This document shows, in pieces, positions 1 to 8,558 of a stretch of 42,394 nucleotides of DNA. Source of the stretch: a virus; the IMG/VR virus record IMGVR_UViG_3300025645_000147, positions 1-42,394 of that record; one strand, given 5' to 3'. Every line of letters begins with the position of its first letter. Within the stretch, counting starts at the first letter, position 1. A program made the position numbers and the translations under genes. A model generated the notes under the pieces. The model did not search any database, was not told where the DNA came from, and saw only the letters and a list, made by a program, of their open reading frames with translations.

Positions 1-1
1 G

Positions 2-937
2 TATAGTAATATAACAGGTAGCGATAATGTATTTATAGGACACCAAGCAGGGTATAACGAGACAGGCAGCGACAAGCTATATATAGACAATTCTAGTACC
101 TCAACGCCCTTGATAGGGGGTGATTTTGCTACGGATGAAATAACGGTAAATGGGGATTTAATCGTAAAAAGTGGGGAGGGTATTAGTCTACCAACAGCAG
201 GAAACGGAATAGGGTTTGGCTCAAGTGACCTATCCAACGAGACTTGGAAAATGGAGTGGGGAGGTAATAGGGAGTTATCTTATTATAGAAATGATACTAA
301 CAAAGTAGCTGGATGGGTAGGAGTATCTACCCAAGGCGCCCGTTTTGCAATGTATCAATTTTCTTTAAGAGGGACGGCAGACAATAACCCCGCCTATTCT
401 TTTTTACAGGATGGCGATACTGGTCTAGTTCGATATGACGCAGATGAAGTCGGGCTAGTGACGGGCGGAGTAACTAGATTAATTTGCATGGCAGACGGTG
501 ACACGGGAATAGGAACGGACGCACCAAGCGAAAAGCTAGACGTTAACGGGAACGCCCGATTTAGGTCGATAGGTTCGGGAACAAGTTCGGGGGCTTTGCA
601 CTATGAAAGTGACGGAACATTGACTACAAATACTTCTGACATAAGATTGAAAAAGAACATAACTAGAATCAAGTCTCCAATCAAAAAGGTACAACGCCTA
701 AGAGGTGTAAAGTATAGTTGGAAAGACAGCAACGATGCGAGTAGACAAATAGGATTAATTGCACAAGAGGTAGAAAAAGTAGTTCCTGAGTTAGTTTTTA
801 CTAATCCAGTTGATGGCTATAAAGGAGTACACTACGATAAAGTAGTAGCTCTATTGATAGAAGCTATGAAAGGACAGCAGATACAGATTGAAGCTTTGCA
901 AAAAGAAGTAAAAAGGTTATTAAAAAAAAGTCGTTAA
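2..937 (+). CDS. Tail fibre C-terminal part with S74 intramolecular chaperone (5' partial)
   Basis: The reading frame is open from the left window edge, so the N-terminus is missing. The first ~40 residues contain GSDNVFIGHQAGYNETGSDK, a YadA-head-like fibre repeat. The last ~100 residues look like a Peptidase_S74 / endosialidase chaperone domain: SDIRLKKNI with the candidate autocleavage Ser at codon 635-637, then IGLIAQEVEKVVPELV, then a C-terminal helix (YDKVVALLIEAMKGQQ) ending in a Lys-rich tail. In this family the domain helps trimerise the fibre and then cuts itself off. The protein is probably a host-recognition fibre in the late operon; the next gene starts 33 bases downstream. It could be the end of a fibre gene like the one at the right edge of the window, but the frames do not join directly. 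Confidence 0.85.
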   Translation, partial: YSNITGSDNVFIGHQAGYNETGSDKLYIDNSSTSTPLIGGDFATDEITVNGDLIVKSGEGISLPTAGNGIGFGSSDLSNETWKMEWGGNRELSYYRNDTNKVAGWVGVSTQGARFAMYQFSLRGTADNNPAYSFLQDGDTGLVRYDADEVGLVTGGVTRLICMADGDTGIGTDAPSEKLDVNGNARFRSIGSGTSSGALHYESDGTLTTNTSDIRLKKNITRIKSPIKKVQRLRGVKYSWKDSNDASRQIGLIAQEVEKVVPELVFTNPVDGYKGVHYDKVVALLIEAMKGQQIQIEALQKEVKRLLKKSR

Positions 938-970
938 ATCATAAATCATTAAAATTAAAAACTTATAAAC

Positions 971-1624
971 ATGAAAAAGCTATTATTCTTAAATATATTC
1001 ATACTCATTTTAGTAAGTCTTAGCGCACAAAATTACGATGTCATAAAAGACCCGATTGATACTACTTTGTTTATCATTAGTCAAAGCGAAGATATTCAAC
1101 CCGTATCGGAGCAGGAAGCAACGGGCAAAGATTCTGCCAGAACGCTAAATAAATTATTTAGGCTAATTGGTAACGAATATTTGAATATTTCGCAATTAGA
1201 ACAGGAACTTGAAAGAGCAAAAAAGAGCCTAAAAACATTAGTGAAATTACCCGAGAAAATCAATCCAGATACTAGCTATTCAGATTTTGCAGAAGCAAAG
1301 CACCTTAACAAATGGCTTGGCGAATACAAGTTTTTTGTTGAAACAGTAGATACTTTTGACGTAGTGATTGACCAGACAGCAGGGGGCAACGTGCGAATAA
1401 AAGAAGATATAACACCAGCCAACGCCGCAAGGAAATACAATATTTCGATTAATTCAGAAAGAGGTCTAACTATAAAAAAACTGGACATAGGCGATATTGA
1501 ATATAAAATAAATTTGAATCAAAACCCACTTAATCCGAGGGTATTCAATTCGAGCAACTACGATGTAAAAAGCATCAATTCGAGCATATTTATACCACGT
1601 GTAAAACTACGGCGCAAAAAGTAA
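971..1624 (+). CDS. Exported protein of unknown function, fibre locus
   Basis: This 217-residue protein starts with a clear Sec signal peptide: MKK, a hydrophobic core LLFLNIFILILVSL, then SAQ with probable cleavage before Gln, as is common in Bacteroidota. The mature part is hydrophilic, with a predicted coiled-coil stretch around residues 62-95 (LNKLFRLIGNEYLNISQLEQ and following) and a basic C-terminus (RVKLRRKK). I recognise no family. It lies between the S74 fibre and the membrane protein genes on the late strand. A fibre accessory, a periplasmic lysis-related protein and a superinfection factor are all possible. Confidence 0.75.
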   Translation: MKKLLFLNIFILILVSLSAQNYDVIKDPIDTTLFIISQSEDIQPVSEQEATGKDSARTLNKLFRLIGNEYLNISQLEQELERAKKSLKTLVKLPEKINPDTSYSDFAEAKHLNKWLGEYKFFVETVDTFDVVIDQTAGGNVRIKEDITPANAARKYNISINSERGLTIKKLDIGDIEYKINLNQNPLNPRVFNSSNYDVKSINSSIFIPRVKLRRKK

Positions 1625-1660
1625 AAACCTTTTATTATCTATCTACAAAATTATAAATCC

Positions 1661-1954
1661 ATGCAACAGGTTATCCAAACAATCAAAGAAAGTTGGGAGG
1701 CAATCGCCGTAATTATTACGGGTTTAGGGGGATTTGTTGGGACATACTTAAAATGGAAAAGAGACCAAAATAAATCCACTGCTATGCTTTACCAAGAGTT
1801 AGAAAGGTTAAAAAAGCTTATCATAGAGAAAGTTCCAAAGGATATACAGAATGCTCAGACAATAGCAGAGCAAAATTCTCTATTGGAACAGCTTAAAGAA
1901 CATTGTCCAGAATGCTACGAAAAAATTAAAAAGCTAAACAATGTGCAATATTAA
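1661..1954 (+). CDS. Small membrane-anchored coiled-coil protein (holin/spanin-like)
   Basis: The protein has 97 residues. Residues ~14-30 (AIAVIITGLGGFVGTYL) form one transmembrane segment, followed by a basic stretch (KWKRDQNK) and a long helical, coiled-coil-like region to residue ~75 (LYQELERLKKLIIEKV). The C-terminus carries CPEC. One N-terminal membrane helix with a charged coiled coil suits a holin accessory or an i-spanin-like lysis protein, but no family signature is visible. Its 3' end overlaps the next gene by 14 bases, suggesting translational coupling. Confidence 0.65.
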   Translation: MQQVIQTIKESWEAIAVIITGLGGFVGTYLKWKRDQNKSTAMLYQELERLKKLIIEKVPKDIQNAQTIAEQNSLLEQLKEHCPECYEKIKKLNNVQY

Positions 1955-2351
1955 AGATGCTTTAGTAATAATCTCTGACATAAATCTCATATTGAGCTTA
2001 AAATGGGATAATTTCATCTCATTTGAAAAGATTAAGTCTTGGCCTTTAGATGAGACTAGGAGTATAGAAGGAGTAGTAAACGTTAATATTCTACACAGCA
2101 ATACGCATTGTAGGTTTTTAACTATAGTTCCTCCATTGAAATCCTTTAACATTCATTGGCATGATTGTTTTAAAACATGTAATGTTTTATCAGGCACAAT
2201 GGTTGATGCAGAGAAAAATACAAAGCACAAAGTTGGAGAAACATCCAGCTACAAAGCTTTTGAGAAGCACATTCCTAGTAACCCTAGTGGTACCGACTAT
2301 TTGTACCTAATAGTGGACTTTTATTCGCGTTCTAAGGAATCCTTTTTTTAA
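1941..2351 (+). CDS. Cupin-like small protein
   Basis: The 136-residue product has a central stretch resembling one cupin barrel: a His-x-His pair in NIHWHDCFKTCNVLSGTMVD (residues ~71-90), then KVGETSSYKAFEKHIPSNPS, where a later His would complete a metal site. Cupins are common small enzymes and binding proteins; no substrate can be proposed. The start codon lies inside the upstream gene, and the ORF is well formed despite the overlap. It sits in the lysis/fibre end of the late operon, an odd place for a metabolic fold. The cupin call comes from motif spacing only. Confidence 0.6.
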   Translation: MCNIKDALVIISDINLILSLKWDNFISFEKIKSWPLDETRSIEGVVNVNILHSNTHCRFLTIVPPLKSFNIHWHDCFKTCNVLSGTMVDAEKNTKHKVGETSSYKAFEKHIPSNPSGTDYLYLIVDFYSRSKESFF

Positions 2352-2446
2352 TTCCATGTATTCCTATGGAAAATTTAATTGGACCCCTTAGGTCTATTGT
2401 TATGTATATTAGAATTAATTATTTATTCACATTAAAATTCATAAAC

Positions 2447-2869
2447 ATGAAGTTCCTAAAGAATTTAATATTATTCACGTGCTTGAGCATATTCTCATGC
2501 ACAGCTTTTTCACAATCAGTGGCAGATAGCGAAGCACCTACTACTGAGACATCTGTTCAGATAGATGTACCAAACGGAGACGTATTCGATGGCGAAAAGC
2601 CTGATTTAGATCTAATTTTGAATTGGTACAATGGCCTTATAGCTTTATTAACAATGCTATGGGGGTTCATTGCCAAAGCTTTCAAGATAGATAAGAAAGT
2701 AAATAACTTTGTATTTGTAGTCCTAGCAGGTGGAATTGCTATTATAGCTATATTTGTATATTGGGGACTAGCCGGTGGGATAACAGCTGCTCTATCAGTT
2801 TTAACAGCTATGGGGATTTTTGACCTATTCAAAGGCGGAGTTAAACTAACAGCGAAAAAAGAATCATAG
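2447..2869 (+). CDS. Signal-peptide membrane protein, holin-like
   Basis: I start at the internal ATG at 2447, which gives a standard signal peptide (MKFLKNLILFTCLSIFSC). The longer in-frame ATG at 2366 only adds an unlikely leader. The mature 140-residue protein has an acidic Thr/Glu-rich stretch, then three hydrophobic segments around residues 60-75 (LIALLTMLWGFIAKAF), 85-105 (VFVVLAGGIAIIAIFVYWGL) and 108-125, and ends in a short Lys-rich tail. This topology fits a holin or another inner-membrane lysis protein. It is the last gene of the late operon, followed by a bidirectional terminator. A lipoprotein reading is possible because a Cys follows SIFS. Confidence 0.65.
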   Translation: MKFLKNLILFTCLSIFSCTAFSQSVADSEAPTTETSVQIDVPNGDVFDGEKPDLDLILNWYNGLIALLTMLWGFIAKAFKIDKKVNNFVFVVLAGGIAIIAIFVYWGLAGGITAALSVLTAMGIFDLFKGGVKLTAKKES

Positions 2870-2890
2870 TCTTCGTGTTTAATTGAAAAT

Positions 2891-2920
2891 AGGCTAGTAG
2901 GTTGTGCTTCCTACTAGCCT
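2891..2920. terminator. Bidirectional intrinsic terminator between convergent blocks
   Basis: A perfect 11-bp stem AGGCTAGTAGG / CCTACTAGCCT encloses an 8-base loop. It is followed by TATTTTATTT on the plus strand and preceded by AATTGAAAAT, so it can also end minus-strand transcripts. It lies exactly between the end of the rightward late genes (2869) and the end of the leftward block (2929). Confidence 0.85.
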
Positions 2921-2928
2921 TATTTTAT

Positions 2929-3114
2929 TTAGTGTCTAGCCTCTGCGCAATCATCACAAATCAATCTATTCTCGTTCCCATCAATATAGATTAAGTGAGT
3001 ATAGATAGATTTGCTTTCTTGCCAATTGCGGTTACAATCATAACAGGTTCTAAAGCATTTTCGGTATTTAATGTTACTAAGCATATCAACGTACAGTTTG
3101 AATTGATAAATCAT
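2929..3114 (-). CDS. Small CxxC zinc-ribbon-like protein
   Basis: The 61-residue product has two CxxC pairs, CYDC near residue 24 and CDDC near residue 54, spaced as in treble-clef or zinc-ribbon miniproteins, and an N-terminal hydrophobic stretch. It is the last gene of the leftward block. Its ATG overlaps the TGA of the upstream gene in an ATGA arrangement at 3111-3114, which supports this start. The function is unknown; many phages carry such small zinc proteins among early genes. Confidence 0.65.
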   Translation of the reverse strand: MIYQFKLYVDMLSNIKYRKCFRTCYDCNRNWQESKSIYTHLIYIDGNENRLICDDCAEARH

Positions 3115-3374
3115 TTTTTATTAGCATAGTTATTTAAAGCTCCCATGTATGCTACAGCATCTAGGAGATTATCTTCTTTGTGACTGTGCTTCTGCCTAGA
3201 TAGCTTTAAGGCTAACATAGCCATAAACATATCTTCAGTTGTTAATTTATAGCCAGTCATAGCATTAAATATGTCTCGCATACTATCCATGCTATCTGAG
3301 AAGGATCCATACTGGCGTTTCTTCTCTTCAGACCGTTCGTTAACAATACGGTTGGCTTCTTTTAAGATATTCAT
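3111..3374 (-). CDS. DUF6378-like small phage protein
   Basis: This 87-residue protein matches my recollection of the DUF6378 pattern: an N-terminal (I)LKEANRIVNERSEEKKRQYG, a middle TTEDMFMAMLALKLSRQKHS, and a C-terminal HKEDNLLDAVAYMGALNNY. The family is widespread in phages and has no firmly known activity; the conserved His/Asp-Asn-Leu-Asp stretch looks like a MazG- or nucleotide-binding-type helical motif. The gene is tightly packed: it shares an ATGA with its downstream neighbour and overlaps a small upstream ORF. Confidence 0.75.
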   Translation of the reverse strand: MNILKEANRIVNERSEEKKRQYGSFSDSMDSMRDIFNAMTGYKLTTEDMFMAMLALKLSRQKHSHKEDNLLDAVAYMGALNNYANKK

Positions 3375-3501
3375 TTATATAGCTTTTATGCTTCGAGTAT
3401 AAAGCATTGTCAATAAAAGATAACTTTGCCATTATAGTGTACTTAGGCAAAGTTACTTTAAAAATTCTAAATCCTTCTTTATTATTTAGTTTAATAGTCA
3501 T
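3340..3501 (-). CDS. Small hypothetical protein (53 aa)
   Basis: A short ORF starts at ATG 3499-3501, which overlaps the TGA stop of the upstream gene (ATGA), a junction used repeatedly in this block. It begins MTIKLNNKEGFRIFKVTLPK and is basic, about 53 residues long. It overlaps the start of the DUF6378-like gene by 35 bases in another frame. Codon use resembles its neighbours. The function is unknown; support comes from the coupling and from filling an otherwise unexplained 120-base gap. Confidence 0.5.
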   Translation of the reverse strand: MTIKLNNKEGFRIFKVTLPKYTIMAKLSFIDNALYSKHKSYINEYLKRSQPYC

Positions 3502-3740
3502 CTTCTTAGTTTTTTAGCTAACTTGATTCTATCCTCAAGTATAGCGATGAGTAAATGGACATTATCTAGTTTATACCAATCATGTAATTTCAATATAGCA
3601 CTAAAGTAATAACCTTCTATGTCGTTAGTATTTCTCACTAACCTATAGTCTGTTTGCGTTTTTCTATTTAAGCCTTCATTCCTTAAAAACTCCCAATATG
3701 TTCTTATGTTAGGAGATAATACTGCAATAGGTTCTTTCAT
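3498..3740 (-). CDS. Hypothetical protein (80 aa)
   Basis: This 80-residue, basic, probably helical protein starts MKEPIAVLSPNIRTYWEFLR and ends in a Lys/Arg-rich tail (RIKLAKKLRR). No family is recognised. It lies three bases after its upstream neighbour and shares an ATGA with the downstream 53-residue ORF, so it is a member of the leftward polycistron. Confidence 0.6.
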   Translation of the reverse strand: MKEPIAVLSPNIRTYWEFLRNEGLNRKTQTDYRLVRNTNDIEGYYFSAILKLHDWYKLDNVHLLIAILEDRIKLAKKLRR

Positions 3741-3743
3741 GAT

Positions 3744-4160
3744 TTAATTTTTTATGTTAACTGAAATAGGTAAGAACACCTTACCTGCTGTATACTGATT
3801 GACCCACAGCTTTTTAGTTCTAAATATTTCTTTGAGTTGCTTTTTATCTAAATTAAAGATCCAAGTTACTGGATTGGTTCTATCTATACGCTCACCAAAA
3901 GCAACTCCACCTGCACTAGCGCAAGCCTCAAGTCCCATCAAGCCTATTGTAACAGGCTGTAGATCTTCATTGAAGGTTAACTGCGTAACTGTAATACCTG
4001 ACGTTTCATAGAGTTGAGCTAATTCATTATCAGTCAATTCAAAACACATGCTATATGGAACCGATATGTTGTTTCTATGCTTGAAAATATATAAACTTTC
4101 ATAGTCTTCTTGGTCTTCAGCTAATACACAGTTGTGACCCGCAAATTTAAATGACTTCAT
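3744..4160 (-). CDS. Hypothetical phage protein (138 aa)
   Basis: This soluble 138-residue protein has mixed secondary structure. It has a Gly/Ala-rich central segment (LMGLEACASAGGVAFGERID) and no membrane or signal segments. I do not recognise it. Its ATG overlaps the stop of the dCMP deaminase gene (4157-4160), so the two are probably co-translated; whether it works with nucleotide metabolism is only suggested by position. Confidence 0.6.
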   Translation of the reverse strand: MKSFKFAGHNCVLAEDQEDYESLYIFKHRNNISVPYSMCFELTDNELAQLYETSGITVTQLTFNEDLQPVTIGLMGLEACASAGGVAFGERIDRTNPVTWIFNLDKKQLKEIFRTKKLWVNQYTAGKVFLPISVNIKN

Positions 4161-4558
4161 ATTTTAGTTAATGTTACCCCAGCTTTAATTAGAAGTTTAA
4201 CTCCTTCTGAGCTTCTATACTCTTTTCTGTATACAACTCTAATTATACCGGATTGGATTATAAGTTTAGCACATTGAATACATGGAACCACTAAGGTATA
4301 AATAGTAGCTCCTGCAGAACATCTAGTAGATTTAGCTAATTTGGTTATAGCATTAGCTTCTGCGTGTAAAACATGAGCATAGGTATTACCTTCAAAATCT
4401 TCACATGTGTTATCAAAACCTGAAGGAGTACCATTGTAACCGTCAGATATTATAGAACCGTCTTTAACTATTATAGCTCCTACTTTCAATTTCTTAGCAT
4501 AAGAATTGAGGCTCCAAATTTCAGCTATTTCCATATAGCGTTTATCTAAATTCCGCAT
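4157..4558 (-). CDS. Deoxycytidylate (dCMP) deaminase
   Basis: This 133-residue zinc deaminase has the full CDA signature: HAEANAI (zinc His and catalytic Glu, residues ~65-71) and PCIQCAK (two zinc Cys, ~93-98). An upstream AKKLKVGAIIVKDG and GYNGTPSGFDNTC match dCMP deaminases of phages. The enzyme converts dCMP to dUMP, feeding thymidylate or modified-pyrimidine synthesis. It fits with the dUTPase and TS-like enzyme at 12.9-14.0 kb. It overlaps the SNF2 helicase gene by 17 bases. Confidence 0.92.
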   Translation of the reverse strand: MRNLDKRYMEIAEIWSLNSYAKKLKVGAIIVKDGSIISDGYNGTPSGFDNTCEDFEGNTYAHVLHAEANAITKLAKSTRCSAGATIYTLVVPCIQCAKLIIQSGIIRVVYRKEYRSSEGVKLLIKAGVTLTKI

Positions 4559-5942
4559 ACTTTTGTATTCTAGCTTTTACAGCATTAATTAATCCATCTT
4601 GTGATCTAGACTTTTTAGTTATGGCATTTCTTACATCCATGTCTATCGTCCTAACAGCTATAAGATGGTGAACTATAGTTATATCTTTTTGACCTTGCCT
4701 ATGAAGCCTAGCATTTAACTGCTGATACAGCTCAAGTGACCATGTTTGTCCGAACCATATTATAGTACTACCTCCTTTCTGGAGATTAAGACCATGGCCA
4801 CCTGAAGCTGGATGCATCATAAGAACTTGTATTTTTCCGTCATTCCAATCTTTAATGTCTTTTGTCTCTTTTAAATCTCTAGGCTTGTATTTCTTCAATC
4901 TCTCGTGTAGTCTGTACATATCATGCCTATACGTCCACGCAATAAGAATAGGCTTTCCGTTGTTCTGCTCTATGATCTCTTCTACAGCTTTTAACTTCAT
5001 GTCATGAACAGCGTGCCAATCTTTATTCTCGTCGTATACAGCTCCGTTAGCATATTGTAAAAGTTTATTGGATAGAGCAGCCGCATTAATAGCTGTTATA
5101 ACTTTATCATCTCCGTTTTCATCTTTGCCGAAGAACTCTAATACTTGCTCTTTCTCAAACTCGTCATACTTTCTCTGTGTCTCTAAATCCATTTTAACAT
5201 CTATAAAATTGTCTATTCTATCAGGTAGTTTCAAGTAGTCTTCCTTACGCATGCTTATACATATATCTTTTATCTTACTGGATATAATCTTCTCAGCTCC
5301 TTTCTTAAGTTTGTAAGAAAATATAACTTGCTGGTTACGCTTATTAGGCTCAAAATATATCCGCCTGTAATCACTTATTGTCTTTTCTAACCTTTCGCCT
5401 TTATCTAACAGGTATAGTTGGCTCCATAGGTCCAACAGACCATTTGGGGATGGGGTACCCGTCAATATAACCCGCCTAGAGAATGAACTGATTGTCTTTT
5501 TTAAAGCTTTGAACCTTATAGATTTAGGGTTTTTAAAGCTACTACTCTCATCCATTACAATCATGTCAAAAGGCAAATACAGTCCACCATATTGACTACA
5601 CAACCAAGCAATGTTATCTCTACCTATTAAGTATATATCTGATTTCTTAGTTAGAGCTTCTTTTCTCTGATTAGCTGTACCTGTGATAATAGTATAAGTA
5701 AGGTGATTTAAATGTTCCCACTCTGCTATTTCATCAGACCAAACATTCTCTGCAACTCTCTTAGGAGCTACAACTAAAACCCTAGATATATCTAACTCCT
5801 CATACATGAGTTGTTGAATTGCTGTTAGAGTTATAACAGTTTTGCCTAATCCCATGTCTAGGATCAAACCGCAACTAGGGTTATCTAAAATATGCTTGAC
5901 ATTATTTACTTGATACTCGTGCAATAATTTCTTTGACTTCAT
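4542..5942 (-). CDS. SNF2-family DEAD/DEAH-like helicase
   Basis: The protein has 466 residues and the motifs of an SNF2-type ATPase: Walker A DMGLGKT (residues ~29-35), a VMDESS Walker B variant (~133-138), LTGTPSPNG motif III, and the C-terminal RecA lobe with GHGLNLQ and QQLNARLHRQGQ (motif VI). Such proteins couple ATP hydrolysis to duplex translocation or remodelling and typically occur in phage replication modules beside a VRR-NUC nuclease, as here. The gene overlaps VRR-NUC by 41 bases. It probably assists replication-fork or recombination steps. Confidence 0.93.
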   Translation of the reverse strand: MKSKKLLHEYQVNNVKHILDNPSCGLILDMGLGKTVITLTAIQQLMYEELDISRVLVVAPKRVAENVWSDEIAEWEHLNHLTYTIITGTANQRKEALTKKSDIYLIGRDNIAWLCSQYGGLYLPFDMIVMDESSSFKNPKSIRFKALKKTISSFSRRVILTGTPSPNGLLDLWSQLYLLDKGERLEKTISDYRRIYFEPNKRNQQVIFSYKLKKGAEKIISSKIKDICISMRKEDYLKLPDRIDNFIDVKMDLETQRKYDEFEKEQVLEFFGKDENGDDKVITAINAAALSNKLLQYANGAVYDENKDWHAVHDMKLKAVEEIIEQNNGKPILIAWTYRHDMYRLHERLKKYKPRDLKETKDIKDWNDGKIQVLMMHPASGGHGLNLQKGGSTIIWFGQTWSLELYQQLNARLHRQGQKDITIVHHLIAVRTIDMDVRNAITKKSRSQDGLINAVKARIQKYAEFR

Positions 5943-6204
5943 CTATGAATTTTTTTATTGTATCGTGGTTATCAATCACCCTAACATCAAATCCCATATA
6001 GCGTAGTTTCCTATGATATACGAGTTGTAGCTTTCTAGGCTTTTCACCTGGAGCTTTTACTTCCACGAATATAACTAAACCAGTAGGAAATAAGCACATT
6101 CTATCAGGTATTCCACCTTCAAATTCAGCACTAAGCTTAATGCACCTACCTCCAATTTCTTTGACTTTCTTTCTTAGGTAGCTTTCTACTCTAGATTCTA
6201 ACAA
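5902..6204 (-). CDS. VRR-NUC domain nuclease
   Basis: This 100-residue single-domain PD-(D/E)xK nuclease has GIPDRMCLFP (catalytic Asp, residues ~30-40) and FVEVKAPGE (Glu-x-Lys, ~46-54), preceded by an N-terminal Glu-containing helix (LESRVESYL). Stand-alone VRR-NUC proteins of phages are Holliday-junction or structure-specific nucleases. Here the gene sits between the VapE-type helicase and the SNF2 helicase, overlapping both, in the order known from many Firmicutes phage replication cassettes. Confidence 0.92.
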   Translation of the reverse strand: MLESRVESYLRKKVKEIGGRCIKLSAEFEGGIPDRMCLFPTGLVIFVEVKAPGEKPRKLQLVYHRKLRYMGFDVRVIDNHDTIKKFIDEVKEIIARVSSK

Positions 6205-8557
6205 AATAACGTTGTGTGCCGTAAAGACTAAACTTCTTTACGCTGTTAATTAATGTCCAACCTTCCATTGATTTCATAACATCATTTACGGATCTGGTTT
6301 TATATCTAGTCATCTCATTCTTTTCTTTGCATAAACACTCACACCATATTTCAGCTACACATACAATATCACGTTGAATGTCACCTTTTCTGTCTTCGTC
6401 ATCAAAGTATATTCTTCGTTCGTATAAACCTAAACTGTCCCAGTTCCTAGGTAGTTTTATATCAAGGAATTGACCTATAACTCCTTTTCTTTCGTCATAA
6501 CCACTATGGCTACTTTGCTCTATTCTAGCTATCTTGTTTCCAGCTTCATTCAAGTATAGTTTCTCACCTCTCTTGTATCTAGCAACAGCCTCAGCCCACA
6601 TTTGATCTACGGTTTTCTCGTCTAAACCAAATATGTCTTTAGAGGCTTCCCTCATATTTATGTCTATAGGCATGAAACGTCTATTACCAGTAGGATCAGT
6701 TAAAAAATCCTTATTATTAGTAGTGCCTATAAACACACATTGTCTAGGAAACGTTTCTGTAGCTCTAGCATAAGCGGGTCTGAATGTATCTTCCTGTTTG
6801 GATATGAAGTGCTTAACTGATTCGATTTCAGCTTTTCTTAAACCAGCTAATTCAGCCATTTCTATTATCCAAGCTCCTTGTAGTTGTTCAAAAGAATCTT
6901 TGCCATTAACAGTATTGAACGAATCACTAAACCAATCTTTTCCTAGTTTCTTAGCTAAGGTACTTTTACCTGTTCCTTGTTTACCAACAAGGGTTAAAAC
7001 CAGATCGAACTTACTACCAGGCTTATATATTCTAGCAACAGCTCCGACCAATGTTTTTACTATGGATTGCCTTGTGTATTCATTGTTAGAGCATCCAAAA
7101 TAGTCTACAAGCAGCATATCAATTCTTTCAACACCGTCCCAACGTATATTGTCTAGGTACTTCTTAACTGGGTGGAAAGCGTGCTTTTGAAATATAAGAG
7201 CTAGTGAATCATCTATTTTGCTACTAGACACAATACCATAGATAGACTCTATGTAGTTTCTAATACCTGCATAGTCTACATTCTTTATAGGCTCTGGTTT
7301 AGCTACTTTTCTCCATGGTACGTCTCTGTAAATGTATCTTTTGTTATCAAACTGGTTGTATTTAAACACTTCCTTCAAGTGTGGATCATTGGTGAATATA
7401 AGGTTTAGATTCGTAGCTGATGAAAGGTATCTACCTTTAGTATCTATTACTAATCTTGATAGCCATTCATCTGGTTCATCTGGTTCATCCGGGACTTCAG
7501 GTTCAACAACATCAAAATCGTATTGAGCTCTGCTTATTATATCTTTAGCTATAGTCTTCTTTACTTTAGCGTCTCTTAACACTAACTTTTCTAACTCCTT
7601 GTAGCTCTTAGCTTCTTTGCCATCTTTCCTAAGTAGATCCATAGTGCCAAACAGGTGTATTCTTGCTAAATCCCAAGCATTACATAATCTACCGCTTATA
7701 GGATCTGTACCATGAAATGAAAAGCAAAAAAGATCGTCATATACAATCAATCCACCTGCTGTAGATCCATTTATATATGTGTATCTATCTTTATCTAACC
7801 TGTTGTATTTATCTTTAAGCAATCCATCTAATACCTCCGAAACTCCATAGGTCCTACAAAAAGCACCTACTATTCCTAGTTTCTTTCTTGGGTCCTGTTG
7901 CTTGTGCCTATTGAAATCTACAGTCTTCATAAACTTCTCTGATGTAGGCCAAGAGCTAGAATCTTTCCAATCCAAATAGGTATTCAGTACATCATCAACA
8001 TTAAGAAATTCACCTTTTTGATGTTTAACATAAAACTCTACGTCTTTAGAACATGAAGGCCAAAACATTAATCTACTAGCCTGAAAGGTAGTGTTGTCAA
8101 AATATTCTATGTTTATATCACCTGCTACTCTTCTAGCTAAAGCGACATATTCATCTGGTGCGACCTCTCTATTCAAAGGCATAATAAGTCTATACCGTGG
8201 AGTCTTGGCAGAATGTGAATGAGTTGAATGCAGGATAGCTTCATTTGTGAACAACTCCTTAAACTCATGCCAAACATCTAATGTGGCATAATCTAAATCC
8301 AGAGTTAGTATTTGCCTATGCATTACATTATCTGGTTTCCGTCTTCCTCCTCTTAGAAAACCTCCAACATAGCCACCGACATCTTTTATTTGTTGCCTTT
8401 CGTCTTTGGATGCCTGACTATATTCAACTTTAGTTTCTCTTGTTCTATGAGGTTTTAGTAGCTTATCTCTTATGTAAATCCAGCTCCATCTTTTATTAGC
8501 CCACTTTTTAGATTTATACGAGCGTCCCAAGCTTATATCCATAGTGCTTTCATGCAT
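6191..8557 (-). CDS. Primase-helicase, VapE/VirE family
   Basis: I choose the ATG at 8557, one base after the polymerase stop; an upstream in-frame ATG at 8599 would overlap the polymerase. The 788-residue protein has an N-terminal primase-polymerase-like part (LTLDLDYATLD with the Asp-x-Asp pair, and later RYRLIMPLNR) and a Pro/Glu/Asp-rich linker. The C-terminal VirE/VapE ATPase has Walker A GKQGTGKST, Walker B-like IIEMAEL, FIGTTNNKDFLTDPTGNRRF (sensor and Arg finger) and a winged-helix-like tail. It is probably the replicative primase-helicase that works with the neighbouring family A polymerase. Distinct domains on one chain argue against a simple VapE. Confidence 0.9.
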   Translation of the reverse strand: MHESTMDISLGRSYKSKKWANKRWSWIYIRDKLLKPHRTRETKVEYSQASKDERQQIKDVGGYVGGFLRGGRRKPDNVMHRQILTLDLDYATLDVWHEFKELFTNEAILHSTHSHSAKTPRYRLIMPLNREVAPDEYVALARRVAGDINIEYFDNTTFQASRLMFWPSCSKDVEFYVKHQKGEFLNVDDVLNTYLDWKDSSSWPTSEKFMKTVDFNRHKQQDPRKKLGIVGAFCRTYGVSEVLDGLLKDKYNRLDKDRYTYINGSTAGGLIVYDDLFCFSFHGTDPISGRLCNAWDLARIHLFGTMDLLRKDGKEAKSYKELEKLVLRDAKVKKTIAKDIISRAQYDFDVVEPEVPDEPDEPDEWLSRLVIDTKGRYLSSATNLNLIFTNDPHLKEVFKYNQFDNKRYIYRDVPWRKVAKPEPIKNVDYAGIRNYIESIYGIVSSSKIDDSLALIFQKHAFHPVKKYLDNIRWDGVERIDMLLVDYFGCSNNEYTRQSIVKTLVGAVARIYKPGSKFDLVLTLVGKQGTGKSTLAKKLGKDWFSDSFNTVNGKDSFEQLQGAWIIEMAELAGLRKAEIESVKHFISKQEDTFRPAYARATETFPRQCVFIGTTNNKDFLTDPTGNRRFMPIDINMREASKDIFGLDEKTVDQMWAEAVARYKRGEKLYLNEAGNKIARIEQSSHSGYDERKGVIGQFLDIKLPRNWDSLGLYERRIYFDDEDRKGDIQRDIVCVAEIWCECLCKEKNEMTRYKTRSVNDVMKSMEGWTLINSVKKFSLYGTQRYFVRI

Positions 8558-8558
8558 A

